The notes under the pieces are model-generated. The model was not told where the DNA came from. It saw only the letters and a program-made list of their open reading frames with translations, and ran no database searches. A DNA stretch of 64,000 bases from Siphonobacter aquaeclarae (GTDB lineage: Bacteria > Bacteroidota > Bacteroidia > Cytophagales > Spirosomataceae). Location: contig NZ_FNGS01000003.1 of the NCBI RefSeq assembly GCF_900103285.1, forward strand, positions 62,001 to 126,000. The letters run 5' to 3'. Positions 43,406 through 52,452 of the stretch are shown here, piece after piece; position 1 is the first letter of the stretch, and every line of letters starts with the position of its first letter. The translations under genes were made by a program, and so were the position numbers.

Positions 43406-44065
43406 ATGACCATCCATCGCGAAGGAATTGCCACACTGTCTCTGGCTCTGGTTGTCCTGCTGGCGCTCAATGCGACGGTAGCCTACCTCTTCCCTGAGCA
43501 GACGCTGTTCCGTCAGCTGTTTATTTTTGCCAGTATCATTGTTTACCTCCTTGTGCTGCAATTTTTCCGGAATCCGCGACGGACGACGGTGCAGAACCCC
43601 AAACACATCATCGCTCCGGCCGACGGCAAGGTAGTGGTGATCGAGGAGACCGTAGAGACGGAATATTTCAACGAACCGCGGCGGCAGGTGAGTATCTTCA
43701 TGTCACCGGTGAACGTACACGTCAACCGGAGCCCGATTTCCGGTATTGTGTCATTTTTCAAATACCATCCGGGTAAATACCTGGTAGCCTGGCACCCGAA
43801 GTCGTCAACCGAAAACGAACGTACGACGATCGTTGTCCGGCATCCTTCCGGTACAGAAGTACTTTTCCGGCAGATCGCCGGCGCGCTGGCCCGTCGTATC
43901 TGCTGGTACGTGAAGGAAGGCGATCAGGTCACACAGGGAGAAGAATTCGGCTTTATCAAATTCGGAAGCCGGGTGGATATCTTCCTGCCTCTCGACGCGA
44001 AGATCCTCGTGCAGCTGGGCGATAAGCCGGTTTCGGGAGAGACCGTCATCGCCGAACTCGCCTGA
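43406..44065 (+). CDS. psd: Phosphatidylserine decarboxylase (short, type II)
   Basis: Converts phosphatidylserine to phosphatidylethanolamine. 219 aa from the ATG at 43406; the ORF extends upstream without homology. The N terminus has two membrane helices (ATLSLALVVLLALNATVAYL, QLFIFASIIVYLLVLQFF). Core motifs IIAPADGKVVVIEE and FMSPVNVHVNRSPISG are present. The self-cleavage site is in KFGSRVDIF, where Gly-Ser is cut to form the pyruvoyl group. This is the short archaeal/Bacteroidota form. Confidence 0.92.
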   Translation: MTIHREGIATLSLALVVLLALNATVAYLFPEQTLFRQLFIFASIIVYLLVLQFFRNPRRTTVQNPKHIIAPADGKVVVIEETVETEYFNEPRRQVSIFMSPVNVHVNRSPISGIVSFFKYHPGKYLVAWHPKSSTENERTTIVVRHPSGTEVLFRQIAGALARRICWYVKEGDQVTQGEEFGFIKFGSRVDIFLPLDAKILVQLGDKPVSGETVIAELA

Positions 44066-44112
44066 AACGGTACGCATTTCCCCCAAAACAGACGAGACCC
44101 ACTCTGAGACAC

Positions 44113-44143
44113 ACAGGCCCGGAATTCCGGGCCTGTTTTTTTT
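44113..44143 (+). terminator. psd terminator, perfect palindrome
   Basis: A 24-base perfect palindrome (44113-44136, centre GGAATTCC) followed by a long T run. Confidence 0.85.
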
Positions 44144-44237
44144 GTCCGCTTCTCCCGAAAAAAAACTAAAAAACCTTCCAACGTTCTGGGAATCAGGAGT
44201 GTCATGGCGTTGACAAACGCTAATAACCTCCTCTGTC

Positions 44238-44621
44238 ATGCATTTCCGGCGTCTCGTTGTTTCACTGATCGTTTTTCTGGCTTTCTCCTGCGGAAAAGAC
44301 TCCGTGGCGGAGCAGGACTCCGAACGCCTCCGGCAACTGGAGCAGGAAATCCTCGCATTTATTCAGGACAAAGCCTGTACCGGAGACCGGGTCTGCGGAA
44401 CGATCGCTTTTGGCGCCAAACCCTGCGGCGGGCCGTGGAAATACCTGGTCTACTCACTCAAGGCTGCCGACGTCGCAGCGCTGGAACAAAAGGTCAAGGG
44501 CTACAACGAACTCAACGGTAGTATCAACAAACGCCAGGGGCTTATTTCCGACTGCGCGCTGGTTGTTCCTCCCGCCGTTAGTTGTCAGGATGGACAATGC
44601 AAACCCAACACGAACCAATAA
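44238..44621 (+). CDS. Cysteine-rich lipoprotein, unknown function
   Basis: 127 aa; signal and lipobox (VSLIVFLAFSC, Cys18). The mature part has six further cysteines (KACTGDRVCGTIAFGAKPCGG, SDCALV, VSCQDGQC), probably three disulfides, consistent with a secreted, oxidised small domain. No family recognised. First gene of a tight four-gene run (gaps of two or three bases), all encoding envelope proteins. Confidence 0.75.
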   Translation: MHFRRLVVSLIVFLAFSCGKDSVAEQDSERLRQLEQEILAFIQDKACTGDRVCGTIAFGAKPCGGPWKYLVYSLKAADVAALEQKVKGYNELNGSINKRQGLISDCALVVPPAVSCQDGQCKPNTNQ

Positions 44622-44624
44622 CCT

Positions 44625-45932
44625 ATGAAAAAACAACTACTTTTTCTCCTGATGGCCGTCTGCGGTCTTACCTCCTGTGAAGACAATTGCCAGCAGACAC
44701 AGGTCTCGCGCCGCCTGAATCCCTTTCAGATACCCCTGGCGCAGTTGCGCGCTGCCGGCAGCGTCAATGTCCGGGAAGCGATGGAACTGGAAAAACCAGG
44801 AAAGATCTATGTCAGAGGGAACGTCCTGTTCATCAACGAAATCAAAAAGGGTGTTCACATCATTGACAATACTGATCCGAAGAATCCCCGGAACCTCTCT
44901 TTCATCGAAATACTGGGCAATGCGGATATCGCGGTGAAAGGGAATGTACTCTACGCCGACAGCTACACCGATTTTCTCGTCTTCGATATTTCCCAACCCA
45001 CGCAACCGAAGCTGCTGAACCGGGTGGAAAATGCCTTTACCAGCGGAATGGTCGAGGGAGTCAACTGGTATTCAGATCTGTACAACCCGCAGGGCGCAAG
45101 CACGATAACGGACTATACCGTAACCCTCGAAACGACCGTAGTTGAAACCGACTGCGACGGTGGAACCGGCTGGCGCGGAGGCCCCGTGTTCATGGATTTT
45201 ATGTCTCTCGGCGCCTATAGCCAGAACTCCGGATCGCCCGGCAATCAGGGCAGCGGCAAGGCCGGATCGATGGCCCGTTTCGCGATTGTCGACAATATTC
45301 TGTACGCGGTGACGAACCAGAATATGCAGCTCTTTGACATCAGTGCGCCGGCCAGCCCGAATAAAGGGAAATCTGTGTCACTCGGCTGGGGTATTGAGAC
45401 GATATTTCCGTACGAAGACCGGCTTTATGTAGGATCGACAACCGGCGTTCAGATCTTTTCCAACGCCGATCCGACGAATCCGATCCGCGTGTCGACGCTG
45501 TCGCACGCACGGGCATGTGACCCGGTAGTGGTGCACGGCAACTATGCGTATGTGACCTTACGGGCCGGGGAATCTACCTGCGGTACGTCCCAGAATAACC
45601 AGCTCGACCTCATCGACGTCACCAGTATGTACAGCCCCAAGCTGGTCAAAACCTTCTCCATGCAGAATCCCTATGGCCTCGGAATCAACTATCCGACGCT
45701 GTTTGTCTGCGAAGGCAACTATGGCCTGAAATCGTTTGACGTGAGCGATCCGCTTCAGCTTGACAAGAAAATGCTGAATCATTTCAAAGGCATGAACGCC
45801 TTCGATGTGATTCCGCTGTCGAACAAGCTGCTCATGCTGGTCGGACGGGATGGTTTTTACCAGTATGATTACAGCGACCGGAATAATCCCCAGTTACTGA
45901 GCCGTATTCCTGTCCGTAGAAAAGACATCTGA
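44625..45932 (+). CDS. LVIVD-repeat beta-propeller lipoprotein
   Basis: 435 aa, lipobox LLMAVCGLTSC (Cys18). The chain contains repeated LVIVD-like units (VHIIDNTDPKNPRNLSFIEI, FLVFDISQPTQPKLLNRV, QLFDISAPASPNKGK, VQIFSNADPTNPIRVSTL, KSFDVSDPLQLDKKML), each with a VxIxDxxxPxxP pattern typical of propeller blades of Bacteroidota surface lipoproteins. Its partner or ligand is unknown. It lies between a Cys-rich lipoprotein and a beta-barrel gene. Confidence 0.85.
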   Translation: MKKQLLFLLMAVCGLTSCEDNCQQTQVSRRLNPFQIPLAQLRAAGSVNVREAMELEKPGKIYVRGNVLFINEIKKGVHIIDNTDPKNPRNLSFIEILGNADIAVKGNVLYADSYTDFLVFDISQPTQPKLLNRVENAFTSGMVEGVNWYSDLYNPQGASTITDYTVTLETTVVETDCDGGTGWRGGPVFMDFMSLGAYSQNSGSPGNQGSGKAGSMARFAIVDNILYAVTNQNMQLFDISAPASPNKGKSVSLGWGIETIFPYEDRLYVGSTTGVQIFSNADPTNPIRVSTLSHARACDPVVVHGNYAYVTLRAGESTCGTSQNNQLDLIDVTSMYSPKLVKTFSMQNPYGLGINYPTLFVCEGNYGLKSFDVSDPLQLDKKMLNHFKGMNAFDVIPLSNKLLMLVGRDGFYQYDYSDRNNPQLLSRIPVRRKDI

Positions 45933-45935
45933 TCC

Positions 45936-46493
45936 ATGAAAAGACTCTTGTGGATCCTTGCCGGGCTGCTTCCCCTGGCAGGTATGGCGCAGACGCCCGC
46001 CAAAAGGGGGTTTACCAGCCAGATCGAGATGGGCGTACTCCTGGGGCAGGTAAGTACGGACAATAATGCTCCTTCCAGCCGGACAAGCTTTACAGCCAGC
46101 CTGTTCAACGGCTACCGGATATTTCCGGCTCTGGCGGCAGGGGTTACTGTGGGCGCCGACTGGTACCGGACGAAGACCGTCATTCCGCTGTCGGTTGGCC
46201 TGCGCGGAGATTTCCTCCGAAATGCGAAGGTGACGCCATTCTACGCAATCGACGTAGGCAAGGGAATGACCTGGTTTATGCGGGACAAGACCCTGACCGA
46301 ACAACGGGGCGGATGGCACATCAACCCGGCCCTGGGTATCCGGATAGCAACCGGAGGCCGGTCTTCCATTACCTGGAGCATCGGGTACAAATACCAGGAA
46401 CTCTATGGCCGCCGTGACCTCAGTATGGACGAGTACATCGCAACGGACTATCACTACAACCGCATGTCCCTGCGCATGGGGATGAGCTTTTAG
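45936..46493 (+). CDS. Outer-membrane beta-barrel protein
   Basis: 185 aa; signal peptide KRLLWILAGLLPLAGMAQ. The rest alternates strands rich in aromatic and glycine residues (TSFTASLFNGYRIFPALAAGVTVGADWY, FYAIDVGKGMTWF, LGIRIATGGRSSITWSIGYKYQ) and ends in MSLRMGMSF, with the C-terminal phenylalanine of barrel proteins. Probably an eight-stranded barrel. It may carry or anchor the neighbouring lipoproteins. Confidence 0.78.
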   Translation: MKRLLWILAGLLPLAGMAQTPAKRGFTSQIEMGVLLGQVSTDNNAPSSRTSFTASLFNGYRIFPALAAGVTVGADWYRTKTVIPLSVGLRGDFLRNAKVTPFYAIDVGKGMTWFMRDKTLTEQRGGWHINPALGIRIATGGRSSITWSIGYKYQELYGRRDLSMDEYIATDYHYNRMSLRMGMSF

Positions 46494-46495
46494 CG

Positions 46496-46912
46496 ATGAA
46501 ACGGCTGGTGTTTGCGGGAATATCCGCCTTGCTGGCGGGCTGCCTTCCGCACAGGGAAGAAGCAGACCTGACGAAGACGATGGTCTGCTCTGCTGCGATC
46601 CGGAACAAAACGCCTCCGGAGAGTGCGATGGATATCCGCATCCGGGATGCCTGGCGCGACGGTGACGTGATCCGGGTGAAAATCTCGCATGGCGGCGGTT
46701 GCGACCCGGATCATCGGTTTGCGCTGTACCAAACCGCAGAGGAAAGCTGCATCGTACAGTCCCGGATTGTTTTCACGACGAATAATCCCTGTAAACGACT
46801 GGATGAATCGACAGTCTGTTTTGATGTTTCGACGCTGCTTGTTGCGGGAAAAGGCTGTGGTGACAAACTTCGCATACAGGGATTCGACAAAGACATCAGC
46901 CTGATACGCTGA
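46496..46912 (+). CDS. Cysteine-rich lipoprotein, unknown function
   Basis: 138 aa; lipobox ISALLAGC (Cys16). Six or more mature cysteines (VCSAA, GGGCDPDH, ESCIVQ, NPCKRL, TVCFDV, KGCGDK) and a segment MDIRIRDAWRDGDVIRVKIS, suggesting a small disulfide-bonded beta-sandwich. No family recognised. Last gene of the four-gene run; the bidirectional terminator at 46929-46979 follows. Confidence 0.72.
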   Translation: MKRLVFAGISALLAGCLPHREEADLTKTMVCSAAIRNKTPPESAMDIRIRDAWRDGDVIRVKISHGGGCDPDHRFALYQTAEESCIVQSRIVFTTNNPCKRLDESTVCFDVSTLLVAGKGCGDKLRIQGFDKDISLIR

Positions 46913-46928
46913 AAAGCGGCCTTTAAAG

Positions 46929-46979
46929 CACAAAAAAGAGCGCGGATGATATTCTGATCCATCCACGTTCTTTTTTGTG
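46929..46979. terminator. Bidirectional terminator between convergent operons
   Basis: A long imperfect stem (46929-46947 with 46961-46979), with A-rich left and T-rich right ends, lies between the envelope operon and the convergent M28 peptidase gene. Confidence 0.75.
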
Positions 46980-46992
46980 TTCAGACGCGAAC

Positions 46993-48456
46993 TTATTCGC
47001 TCCAGCGCCAGTCTTTGCCGAGTTTCAGCTCTTCTTTCAAGCCCTGTTTGATGAGAAAGTCTTTCGTCGCCTCGTCGTTGAGGGTCTGTACCGGAAGGTC
47101 TTTGGCATCGGCAAGCGCATACAACAACATCGCGGTATAGCGGACAGTATTGCGGATACCTTCCTTGTCCACCTTGTCGAAACGGTCGAGGTTGGTGTGG
47201 TACGTCATACCGACCATCGGCGGCAGGTGTCCCAGCGGCATGAGCGTCGGAATACCTTCCAGCATAAACGGCTGGTGATCGGAATGGAGACCGGCCTTAT
47301 TGGCGATTTCGTTTTTATAGTTGGGATCGACTTCCTGCATTTTCCGGCCGACTTCCTGGAAGAAAGCCTCCATTTCTCCCCGTCCGGCAATGTTCACACC
47401 AGAGGGTTGGTTGGTCATGTCGAGGTTGAGCATGTACCGTACCCGGTCAATATGCCCTTCTTCCTTCGCTTTCCGGACGTAGGCTTTTGAGCCGAGGAGG
47501 CCCTGCTCTTCGCCCATGAAAAGGACGAATTCAATGGTCCGCCGCGGTTTCAGTCCGAGTTTTTTGAACGCTCGCGCGATATCCATGATGGCAAAGGAAC
47601 CAAGCCCGTTGTCGATAGCGCCGGTACCCAGGTCCCAGCTGTCGAGGTGCCCGCCGATGACGATCTTTTCCTTCGTCCGGCCTTTAAGCGTGGCGACGAC
47701 GTTGCGGCAGGATACGTTCCGGCTTTTGTTCTGCATGTCGACCATCGCGATGAGCTTCTCTTCGGCGAGCCATTCCCGGATCGTCTGACCGCTTTCGGCC
47801 GAGATACAGAGTGCGGGGATGGGGATAAGCGCGCCGGTGACCGACGCGGTTCCCGTCAGGAGTACATTCCCCGGAATCGCGCTGACGAAGATGATACCCG
47901 ATGCCCCGTAGCGAATGGCCAGGGCTGTTTTCTCGGAGCGGTGCAGATTTTTTGTTCCGGGTGCGGCAGCTACCAGGCCGAGGTTGGCAAGGACGGTCTT
48001 CCCTTTGACGCGGTCTTTCACGGATTCGAAATCCGCCTCCAGTCCGTTACCCACGTCCACCAGATCGGCGTTGACATGCGCCTGCACGGGCGAATGCGCG
48101 AGCGCTACGACCGGGTAGTCCTGGAAATTATCGCTTTTGCGGGGAGCTATGGTGAGGGAAACGGTGTCGCGGCTCCAGGCTTCGGCCTCAAAAGGCTGGA
48201 AAGCTACATCCCGGAAGCCGTAGGACTGCAACAGCCGGAAGGCGTAGTCTTCGGCTTTTTCTCCGTTGGCGCTGCCCGTCAGCCGGTGTCCGATCTGCCG
48301 GGTGGCGTCGCCGAGGGTCTCGTAGGCTTTCGAGTGAACCTGTACTTCGTTGTTGATTCTCGAAAAAACCGCCTCAAGTGTATCCCGGTCGACAGCTGCT
48401 GTCAGACAGAAAAATACCACGGCCGCACCGGCGAACCGGCAAATGGGAGCTTTCAT
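46993..48456 (-). CDS. M28-family zinc peptidase (carboxypeptidase Q-like)
   Basis: 487 aa; hydrophobic N terminus (APICRFAGAAVVFFCLTAAV), exported. A PA (protease-associated) insertion covers about residues 125-235. The zinc-site motifs of M28 are visible: GGHLDSWDLG (His, Asp), TGAIDNGLGS (bridging Asp), FMGEEQGLLGSKAY (Glu pair), NLDMTNQ and TYHTNLDRFD (last His). Probably a secreted dipeptidase or carboxypeptidase. Monocistronic, convergent with the envelope operon. Confidence 0.92.
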   Translation of the reverse strand: MKAPICRFAGAAVVFFCLTAAVDRDTLEAVFSRINNEVQVHSKAYETLGDATRQIGHRLTGSANGEKAEDYAFRLLQSYGFRDVAFQPFEAEAWSRDTVSLTIAPRKSDNFQDYPVVALAHSPVQAHVNADLVDVGNGLEADFESVKDRVKGKTVLANLGLVAAAPGTKNLHRSEKTALAIRYGASGIIFVSAIPGNVLLTGTASVTGALIPIPALCISAESGQTIREWLAEEKLIAMVDMQNKSRNVSCRNVVATLKGRTKEKIVIGGHLDSWDLGTGAIDNGLGSFAIMDIARAFKKLGLKPRRTIEFVLFMGEEQGLLGSKAYVRKAKEEGHIDRVRYMLNLDMTNQPSGVNIAGRGEMEAFFQEVGRKMQEVDPNYKNEIANKAGLHSDHQPFMLEGIPTLMPLGHLPPMVGMTYHTNLDRFDKVDKEGIRNTVRYTAMLLYALADAKDLPVQTLNDEATKDFLIKQGLKEELKLGKDWRWSE

Positions 48457-48652
48457 GGTGGGTAAAAAGATCAGACGTTCGTATACGGTTTCGAAATAGT
48501 TCCGGAAAGGACTGAAAATGAATACTGATCAACGGACCGGATGACGTATAACCGTAACCAAATCGGTGACGAAATTACTCATCCCGTGTCGATTATTCAC
48601 GCATTATTTTCGTCGCCCGATCCATGAAATGAAAATTTTTTCAGGGGAGGTA

Positions 48653-48682
48653 TTGACTTGGGATCTTTTTGAATTACTTTTG
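48653..48682 (+). promoter_or_regulatory. tRNA-Leu promoter
   Basis: TTG (48653-48655), a 19-bp spacer and TACTTTTG (48675-48682) form a textbook Bacteroidota promoter, 32 bases before the tRNA. Confidence 0.75.
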
Positions 48683-48714
48683 CAGTCCCAAAGTGCAAGA
48701 AAAACCAAAGAAAT

Positions 48715-48801
48715 ACCGAAGTGGTGGAATTGGTAGACACGCACGTTTCAGGGGCGTGTGTCTTCACGGACATGTGGGTTCGAGTCCCACCTTCGGTACC
48801 A
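48715..48801 (+). tRNA. tRNA-Leu (anticodon CAG)
   Basis: 87 nt including the encoded CCA. The acceptor stem ACCGAAG (48715-48721) pairs perfectly with CTTCGGT (48791-48797). The D-arm has TGGTAGAC, the anticodon loop TTCAGGG gives anticodon CAG (reads CUG), and a long variable arm (class II) is followed by the T-arm GTGGGTTCGAGTCCCAC. Its own terminator follows immediately. Confidence 0.95.
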
Positions 48802-48808
48802 GAGTAGC

Positions 48809-48835
48809 AAAAAGCCTGCGTCAGCAGGCTTTTTT
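48809..48835 (+). terminator. tRNA-Leu terminator
   Basis: AAAAAGCCTGC, a GTCA loop and GCAGGCTTTTTT, beginning eight bases after the tRNA CCA end. Confidence 0.9.
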
Positions 48836-48849
48836 GTTTATGGCTTTAT

Positions 48850-48970
48850 GCTGTAGGCATAGGCATTAGGCCGGGTTGCGTAGAAATAAAAAACCCCGGA
48901 AAAGCGTTCAGAACACGCTTTTCCGGGGTTTTTTATTTCGCCTACAGCTTATAGCCTATCGCCTAAAGCC
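48850..48970. repeat. Nested palindrome with heptad repeats
   Basis: Inner perfect 24-bp inverted repeat (48884-48907 and 48915-48938), which also works as a bidirectional terminator (T6 on both sides). It is enclosed by a 9-bp outer repeat (48850-48858 and 48940-48948). To the right run tandem heptamers of the type TANNGCC (48943-48970: TACAGCT, TATAGCC, TATCGCC, TAAAGCC), and related units are on the left in opposite orientation. It lies between tRNA-Leu and the 3' end of mqo. Confidence 0.7.
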
Positions 48971-48999
48971 TGTCATCCGAGGCTTTTCGCCCCGCATTC

Positions 49000-50511
49000 C
49001 TATGAAACCTCCTCCAGGTAATTCAGCTCCAGCACGCGGCTGGTCCATTCCCGGGATTTTTCCAGAAGCGCGGCATTCTCAATGAGTGACTCACCGTAGG
49101 ACGGAATCATATCCTTCATTCGGCTTTCCCAACCTTTGCTCTGTTCGGGGAAACAGCGCTTGATGAGATCCAGCATGATCGAAACCGACGTAGAAGCGCC
49201 CGGAGAAGCTCCCAGAAGCGCCGCGATGGAGCCATCGGCTGCCGCCACGACTTCTGTGCCGAATTCCAGTACGCCGCCCTTTACAGGGTCTTTTTTGATC
49301 ACCTGCACGCGCTGTCCGGCCACTTCCAGTTTCCAATCTTCCATCCGGGCTTCCGGCATGTAGTCCTTGAGGGATTCGAGGCGGTCTTCGGGCGACTGGC
49401 GTACCTGATCGATGAGGTATTTGGTCAGCGGAATATTCCGGAGGCCTGCGGCCATCATCGGGCCGATGTTATTCAGCTTGATGGATTTGGGCAGGTCGAG
49501 AAAGGATCCGTTTTTGAGGAATTTCGTCGAGAAACCGGCGTAAGGGCCGAAAAGAAGGGCCTTTTTGCCGTCAATCATCCGGGTATCGAGGTGAGGGACA
49601 GACATCGGAGGGGATCCGACGGCAGCCTTACCGTATACTTTGGCCTGGTGGCGTTCGATGATCTCCGGATCGGTACAGACCAGCCACTGGCCGCTGACGG
49701 GGAAACCGCCGAAGCCTTTTCCTTCCGGAATATCCGATTTTTCGAGCAGGGGCAGGGAGCCGCCGCCGGCGCCGATGAAGACAAATTTCGCGCGGAGTTC
49801 ACGCTTTTTACCGCTTTTGCGGTTTTTGACTTCGATTTTCCAACGGTTGTCGTCGTCACGGTCGAGGTCACGAACATCGTGTCCGAGGTGGAGGCCTATG
49901 CCGGGAAGGCTCTTGAGGTGATTGAACAGTCCCCGCGTCAGCTCTCCGAAGTTCACGTCCGTACCGATGTCCATGCGCGTCGCCGCGACTTTTTCAGACG
50001 GATCACGTCCTTCCATGATGAGGGGCGTCCATTCGGCAATCTGCGCCGGGTCTTCGCTGTACTGCATTCCTTTGAAAAGGTGGTTGCGGGTCAGCGATTC
50101 ATACCGGGTTTTGAGGTACCGGACGTTGTCTTCCCCCCAGACAAAGCTCATGTGCGGCGTGTCGTTGATGAACGTCCGCGGAGCGGGGACAATGTTTTTC
50201 TCTACCAGGTAAGCCCAGAATTCCCTTGAAATTTCGAATGATTCAGCGATTTTCAGCGCTTTGGAAATGTCCACTGAACCATCTTCCTTTTCCGGTGTGT
50301 AGTTCAGCTCGCAAAAAGCGGAGTGTCCCGTTCCGGCGTTGTTCCATGCGTCCGAGCTTTCGGCTGTCACGACGTCGAGCCGCTCGAAAATTTCAATCGT
50401 CAGATCGGGTTGTAATTCTTTGAGCAATACGCCGAGCGTAGCACTCATAATCCCAGCACCAATCAAAACGACATCAGGGTCTTTCTTAACAGATTTCTTA
50501 CTGGTATTCAT
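49000..50511 (-). CDS. mqo: Malate:quinone oxidoreductase
   Basis: Membrane-associated FAD enzyme that oxidises malate to oxaloacetate and passes electrons to quinone, replacing NAD-malate dehydrogenase in the citric-acid cycle. 503 aa, normal length. The FAD-binding region is [21 protein letters not shown], and the family segments [21 protein letters not shown] and [17 protein letters not shown] are clear. Monocistronic, with a -7 box and a small palindrome upstream. Confidence 0.95.
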   Translation of the reverse strand: MNTSKKSVKKDPDVVLIGAGIMSATLGVLLKELQPDLTIEIFERLDVVTAESSDAWNNAGTGHSAFCELNYTPEKEDGSVDISKALKIAESFEISREFWAYLVEKNIVPAPRTFINDTPHMSFVWGEDNVRYLKTRYESLTRNHLFKGMQYSEDPAQIAEWTPLIMEGRDPSEKVAATRMDIGTDVNFGELTRGLFNHLKSLPGIGLHLGHDVRDLDRDDDNRWKIEVKNRKSGKKRELRAKFVFIGAGGGSLPLLEKSDIPEGKGFGGFPVSGQWLVCTDPEIIERHQAKVYGKAAVGSPPMSVPHLDTRMIDGKKALLFGPYAGFSTKFLKNGSFLDLPKSIKLNNIGPMMAAGLRNIPLTKYLIDQVRQSPEDRLESLKDYMPEARMEDWKLEVAGQRVQVIKKDPVKGGVLEFGTEVVAAADGSIAALLGASPGASTSVSIMLDLIKRCFPEQSKGWESRMKDMIPSYGESLIENAALLEKSREWTSRVLELNYLEEVS

Positions 50512-50818
50512 AGGGAATCAGATTACTTTCAACCTTCAAAATTATTCGGTCCGCGCAGAATAATCAGCGTTTTTCTCCACTATGTTGGTATTTTATTATA
50601 GTTCTTCGCCGATTTCGCCGTTTTTGGACAAATCCAAGCCGGTTTCCGAACCGGATTTCTCCCGTCTTACCACAACTTTCATGCCATTATAGTTCCGGGT
50701 CCTGCCAGAAAATCAGGAGATTGCCTGTGAGGAACGGATCCCTCAGGCCCAAAAAAATCCCTTCTTTCTACCACGAAGGAGAAAGAAGGGATCCGGTAAA
50801 TATTGTACTCGGCTCAGA
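50512..50818 (-). promoter_or_regulatory. Gene-free region: mqo promoter with palindrome, and lpd terminator
   Basis: No ORF. On minus, TAATTTTG (plus 50537-50544) matches TAnnTTTG, 26 bases before the mqo ATG. It overlaps the inverted repeat ATTATTC (50541-50547)/GAATAAT (50558-50564), an operator-like site. A 10-base direct repeat ATTATAGTTC occurs at 50595 and 50686. The lpd terminator occupies 50751-50792. Confidence 0.45.
50751..50792 (-). terminator. lpd terminator
   Basis: On minus a 13-bp stem (plus 50757-50769 with 50780-50792) is followed by a T run (plus A7 at 50751-50757). Confidence 0.88.
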
Positions 50819-52222
50819 TCAGATGTCGATCGCTTCGCCGTAGGCAGCTTCGGTGGCACCCTTCACGGATTCCGACATGGTCGGGTGCGGGTGAACGGCG
50901 CGGAGGATCTCCTGGGCCGTCGTTTCGAGCTTGCGGGCCACGACTACTTCAGCGATCATTTCCGTGACATTGTACCCGATCATGTGGGCACCCAGCCACT
51001 CGCCGTACTTGGCGTCGAAGATGACCTTCACGAAGCCGTCAGGAGCACCGGCAGCTTTCGCTTTTCCGGAAGCGACAAACGGGAATTTGCCGACTTTGAC
51101 GTCGTAACCCAGTTCGCGGGCTTTCTTTTCTGTCAGACCGACAGAAGCGATTTCCGGCGTACAGTAAGTACAGCCCGGAATATTGCCGTAGTCGAGGGGT
51201 TCGGTATGGTGACCGGCAATTTTCTCCACGCAGATGATGGCTTCCGCCGTCGCTACGTGTGCCAGTGCCTGGCCGGGAGTACAGTCGCCGATGGCGTAGA
51301 AACCGGGAATGTTGGTTTCATACCATTGGTTGACGACGATCTTGCCCTTGTCGGTCGCGATGCCTACGTCTTCCAGACCGATGTTTTCGATGTTGGCGAC
51401 GACACCGGCTGCCGAGAGGACGACGTCTACTTCAAACGTCTTTTCTCCGTCCGGCGTTTTCACTTTTACCTTGCAGCCTTCGCCGGAAGTATCGACACTT
51501 TCCACCGCAGAATCGGTGTAGATATCAATCCCCAGTTTCTTGTACTGTTTGGCAAGCTCTTTCGAAATGTCCTCATCCTCAACGGGAACCACGCGGGGCA
51601 TGAATTCCACAATGGTGACTTTCGTCCCCATGCTGGCATACACATACGCGAACTCCACGCCGATGGCGCCGGATCCGATGACGAGCAGGGATTTCGGCTG
51701 CTTTTCGAGGGACATGGCCTTGCGGTATTCGATGACCTTCGTTCCGTCGATTTTGATGTTTGGCAGTTCACGGGCGCGGCCTCCGGTAGCGATCACCACG
51801 CCTTTGGTAGCGGTGTAATCGGTTTTGGTGCCGTCAGCAGCCGTTACTTCGACCGTCTTGTTTCCTTTGACTTTGCCGTAGCCCATGATGACGTCGATCT
51901 TGTTCTTCTTCATGAGGAACGTGACGCCCTTGTTCATGCCGTCGGCTACCCCGCGGGAACGCTTGATCACCGCGTTGAAGTCCGCAGCATAAGCTCCATC
52001 CTGAATGGTAATGCCGTAATCTTTGGCATGCTTGATATATTCAAATACCTGAGCCGATTTCAGAAGGGCTTTTGTCGGAATACATCCCCAGTTGAGGCAG
52101 ATACCTCCGAGACTTTCCTTCTCGACAATAGCGACTTTCATGCCCAGCTGGGAAGCACGGATGGCGGCAGGATAGCCTCCGGGGCCGCTTCCTACCACGA
52201 TCAAATCATACTGTTGAGCCAT
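50819..52222 (-). CDS. lpdA: Dihydrolipoyl dehydrogenase
   Basis: FAD disulfide oxidoreductase (E3) of the pyruvate/2-oxoglutarate dehydrogenase and glycine-cleavage complexes. 467 aa. The redox disulfide is Cys42-Cys47 in GGICLNWGCIPTK. NAD-binding fold near LLVIGSGAIGVEFAYV, FAD-site GDCTPGQALAHVA, and active-site HPHPTMSE with the His-Glu pair. The E1 and E2 genes are not adjacent. A -7 box is present upstream on minus (plus 52265-52272). Confidence 0.96.
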   Translation of the reverse strand: MAQQYDLIVVGSGPGGYPAAIRASQLGMKVAIVEKESLGGICLNWGCIPTKALLKSAQVFEYIKHAKDYGITIQDGAYAADFNAVIKRSRGVADGMNKGVTFLMKKNKIDVIMGYGKVKGNKTVEVTAADGTKTDYTATKGVVIATGGRARELPNIKIDGTKVIEYRKAMSLEKQPKSLLVIGSGAIGVEFAYVYASMGTKVTIVEFMPRVVPVEDEDISKELAKQYKKLGIDIYTDSAVESVDTSGEGCKVKVKTPDGEKTFEVDVVLSAAGVVANIENIGLEDVGIATDKGKIVVNQWYETNIPGFYAIGDCTPGQALAHVATAEAIICVEKIAGHHTEPLDYGNIPGCTYCTPEIASVGLTEKKARELGYDVKVGKFPFVASGKAKAAGAPDGFVKVIFDAKYGEWLGAHMIGYNVTEMIAEVVVARKLETTAQEILRAVHPHPTMSESVKGATEAAYGEAIDI

Positions 52223-52264
52223 GTTATTGCAAAATCATTTTAAATGGTTTGAGCCGAAGCGCTG

Positions 52265-52272
52265 CAAAAATA
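52265..52272 (-). promoter_or_regulatory. lpd promoter -7 element
   Basis: TATTTTTG on the minus strand matches TAnnTTTG, 43 bases before the lpd ATG. Confidence 0.4.
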
Positions 52273-52452
52273 GACAGAAAACCGGACTTGTAACCCCTCC
52301 CGGGAGAAATGGTTAGCCCCGGGAAAAATCGCTCCCGGGCCTTTCTCCGGCTGCGGGAAAAAGTAGCGGAAAACAGCCTTGCAGCCCCTTTTCAGGCAAC
52401 AAAAGAAAGATGTGATTTTGTTCGGATCTACCTGGAAACGAAAGAGATCTCC

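Noticed and set aside
50885-52243. 452-aa plus-strand ORF
   Set aside because: Fully antisense to lpdA, whose motifs are unmistakable; a long shadow frame caused by GC-biased codon use.
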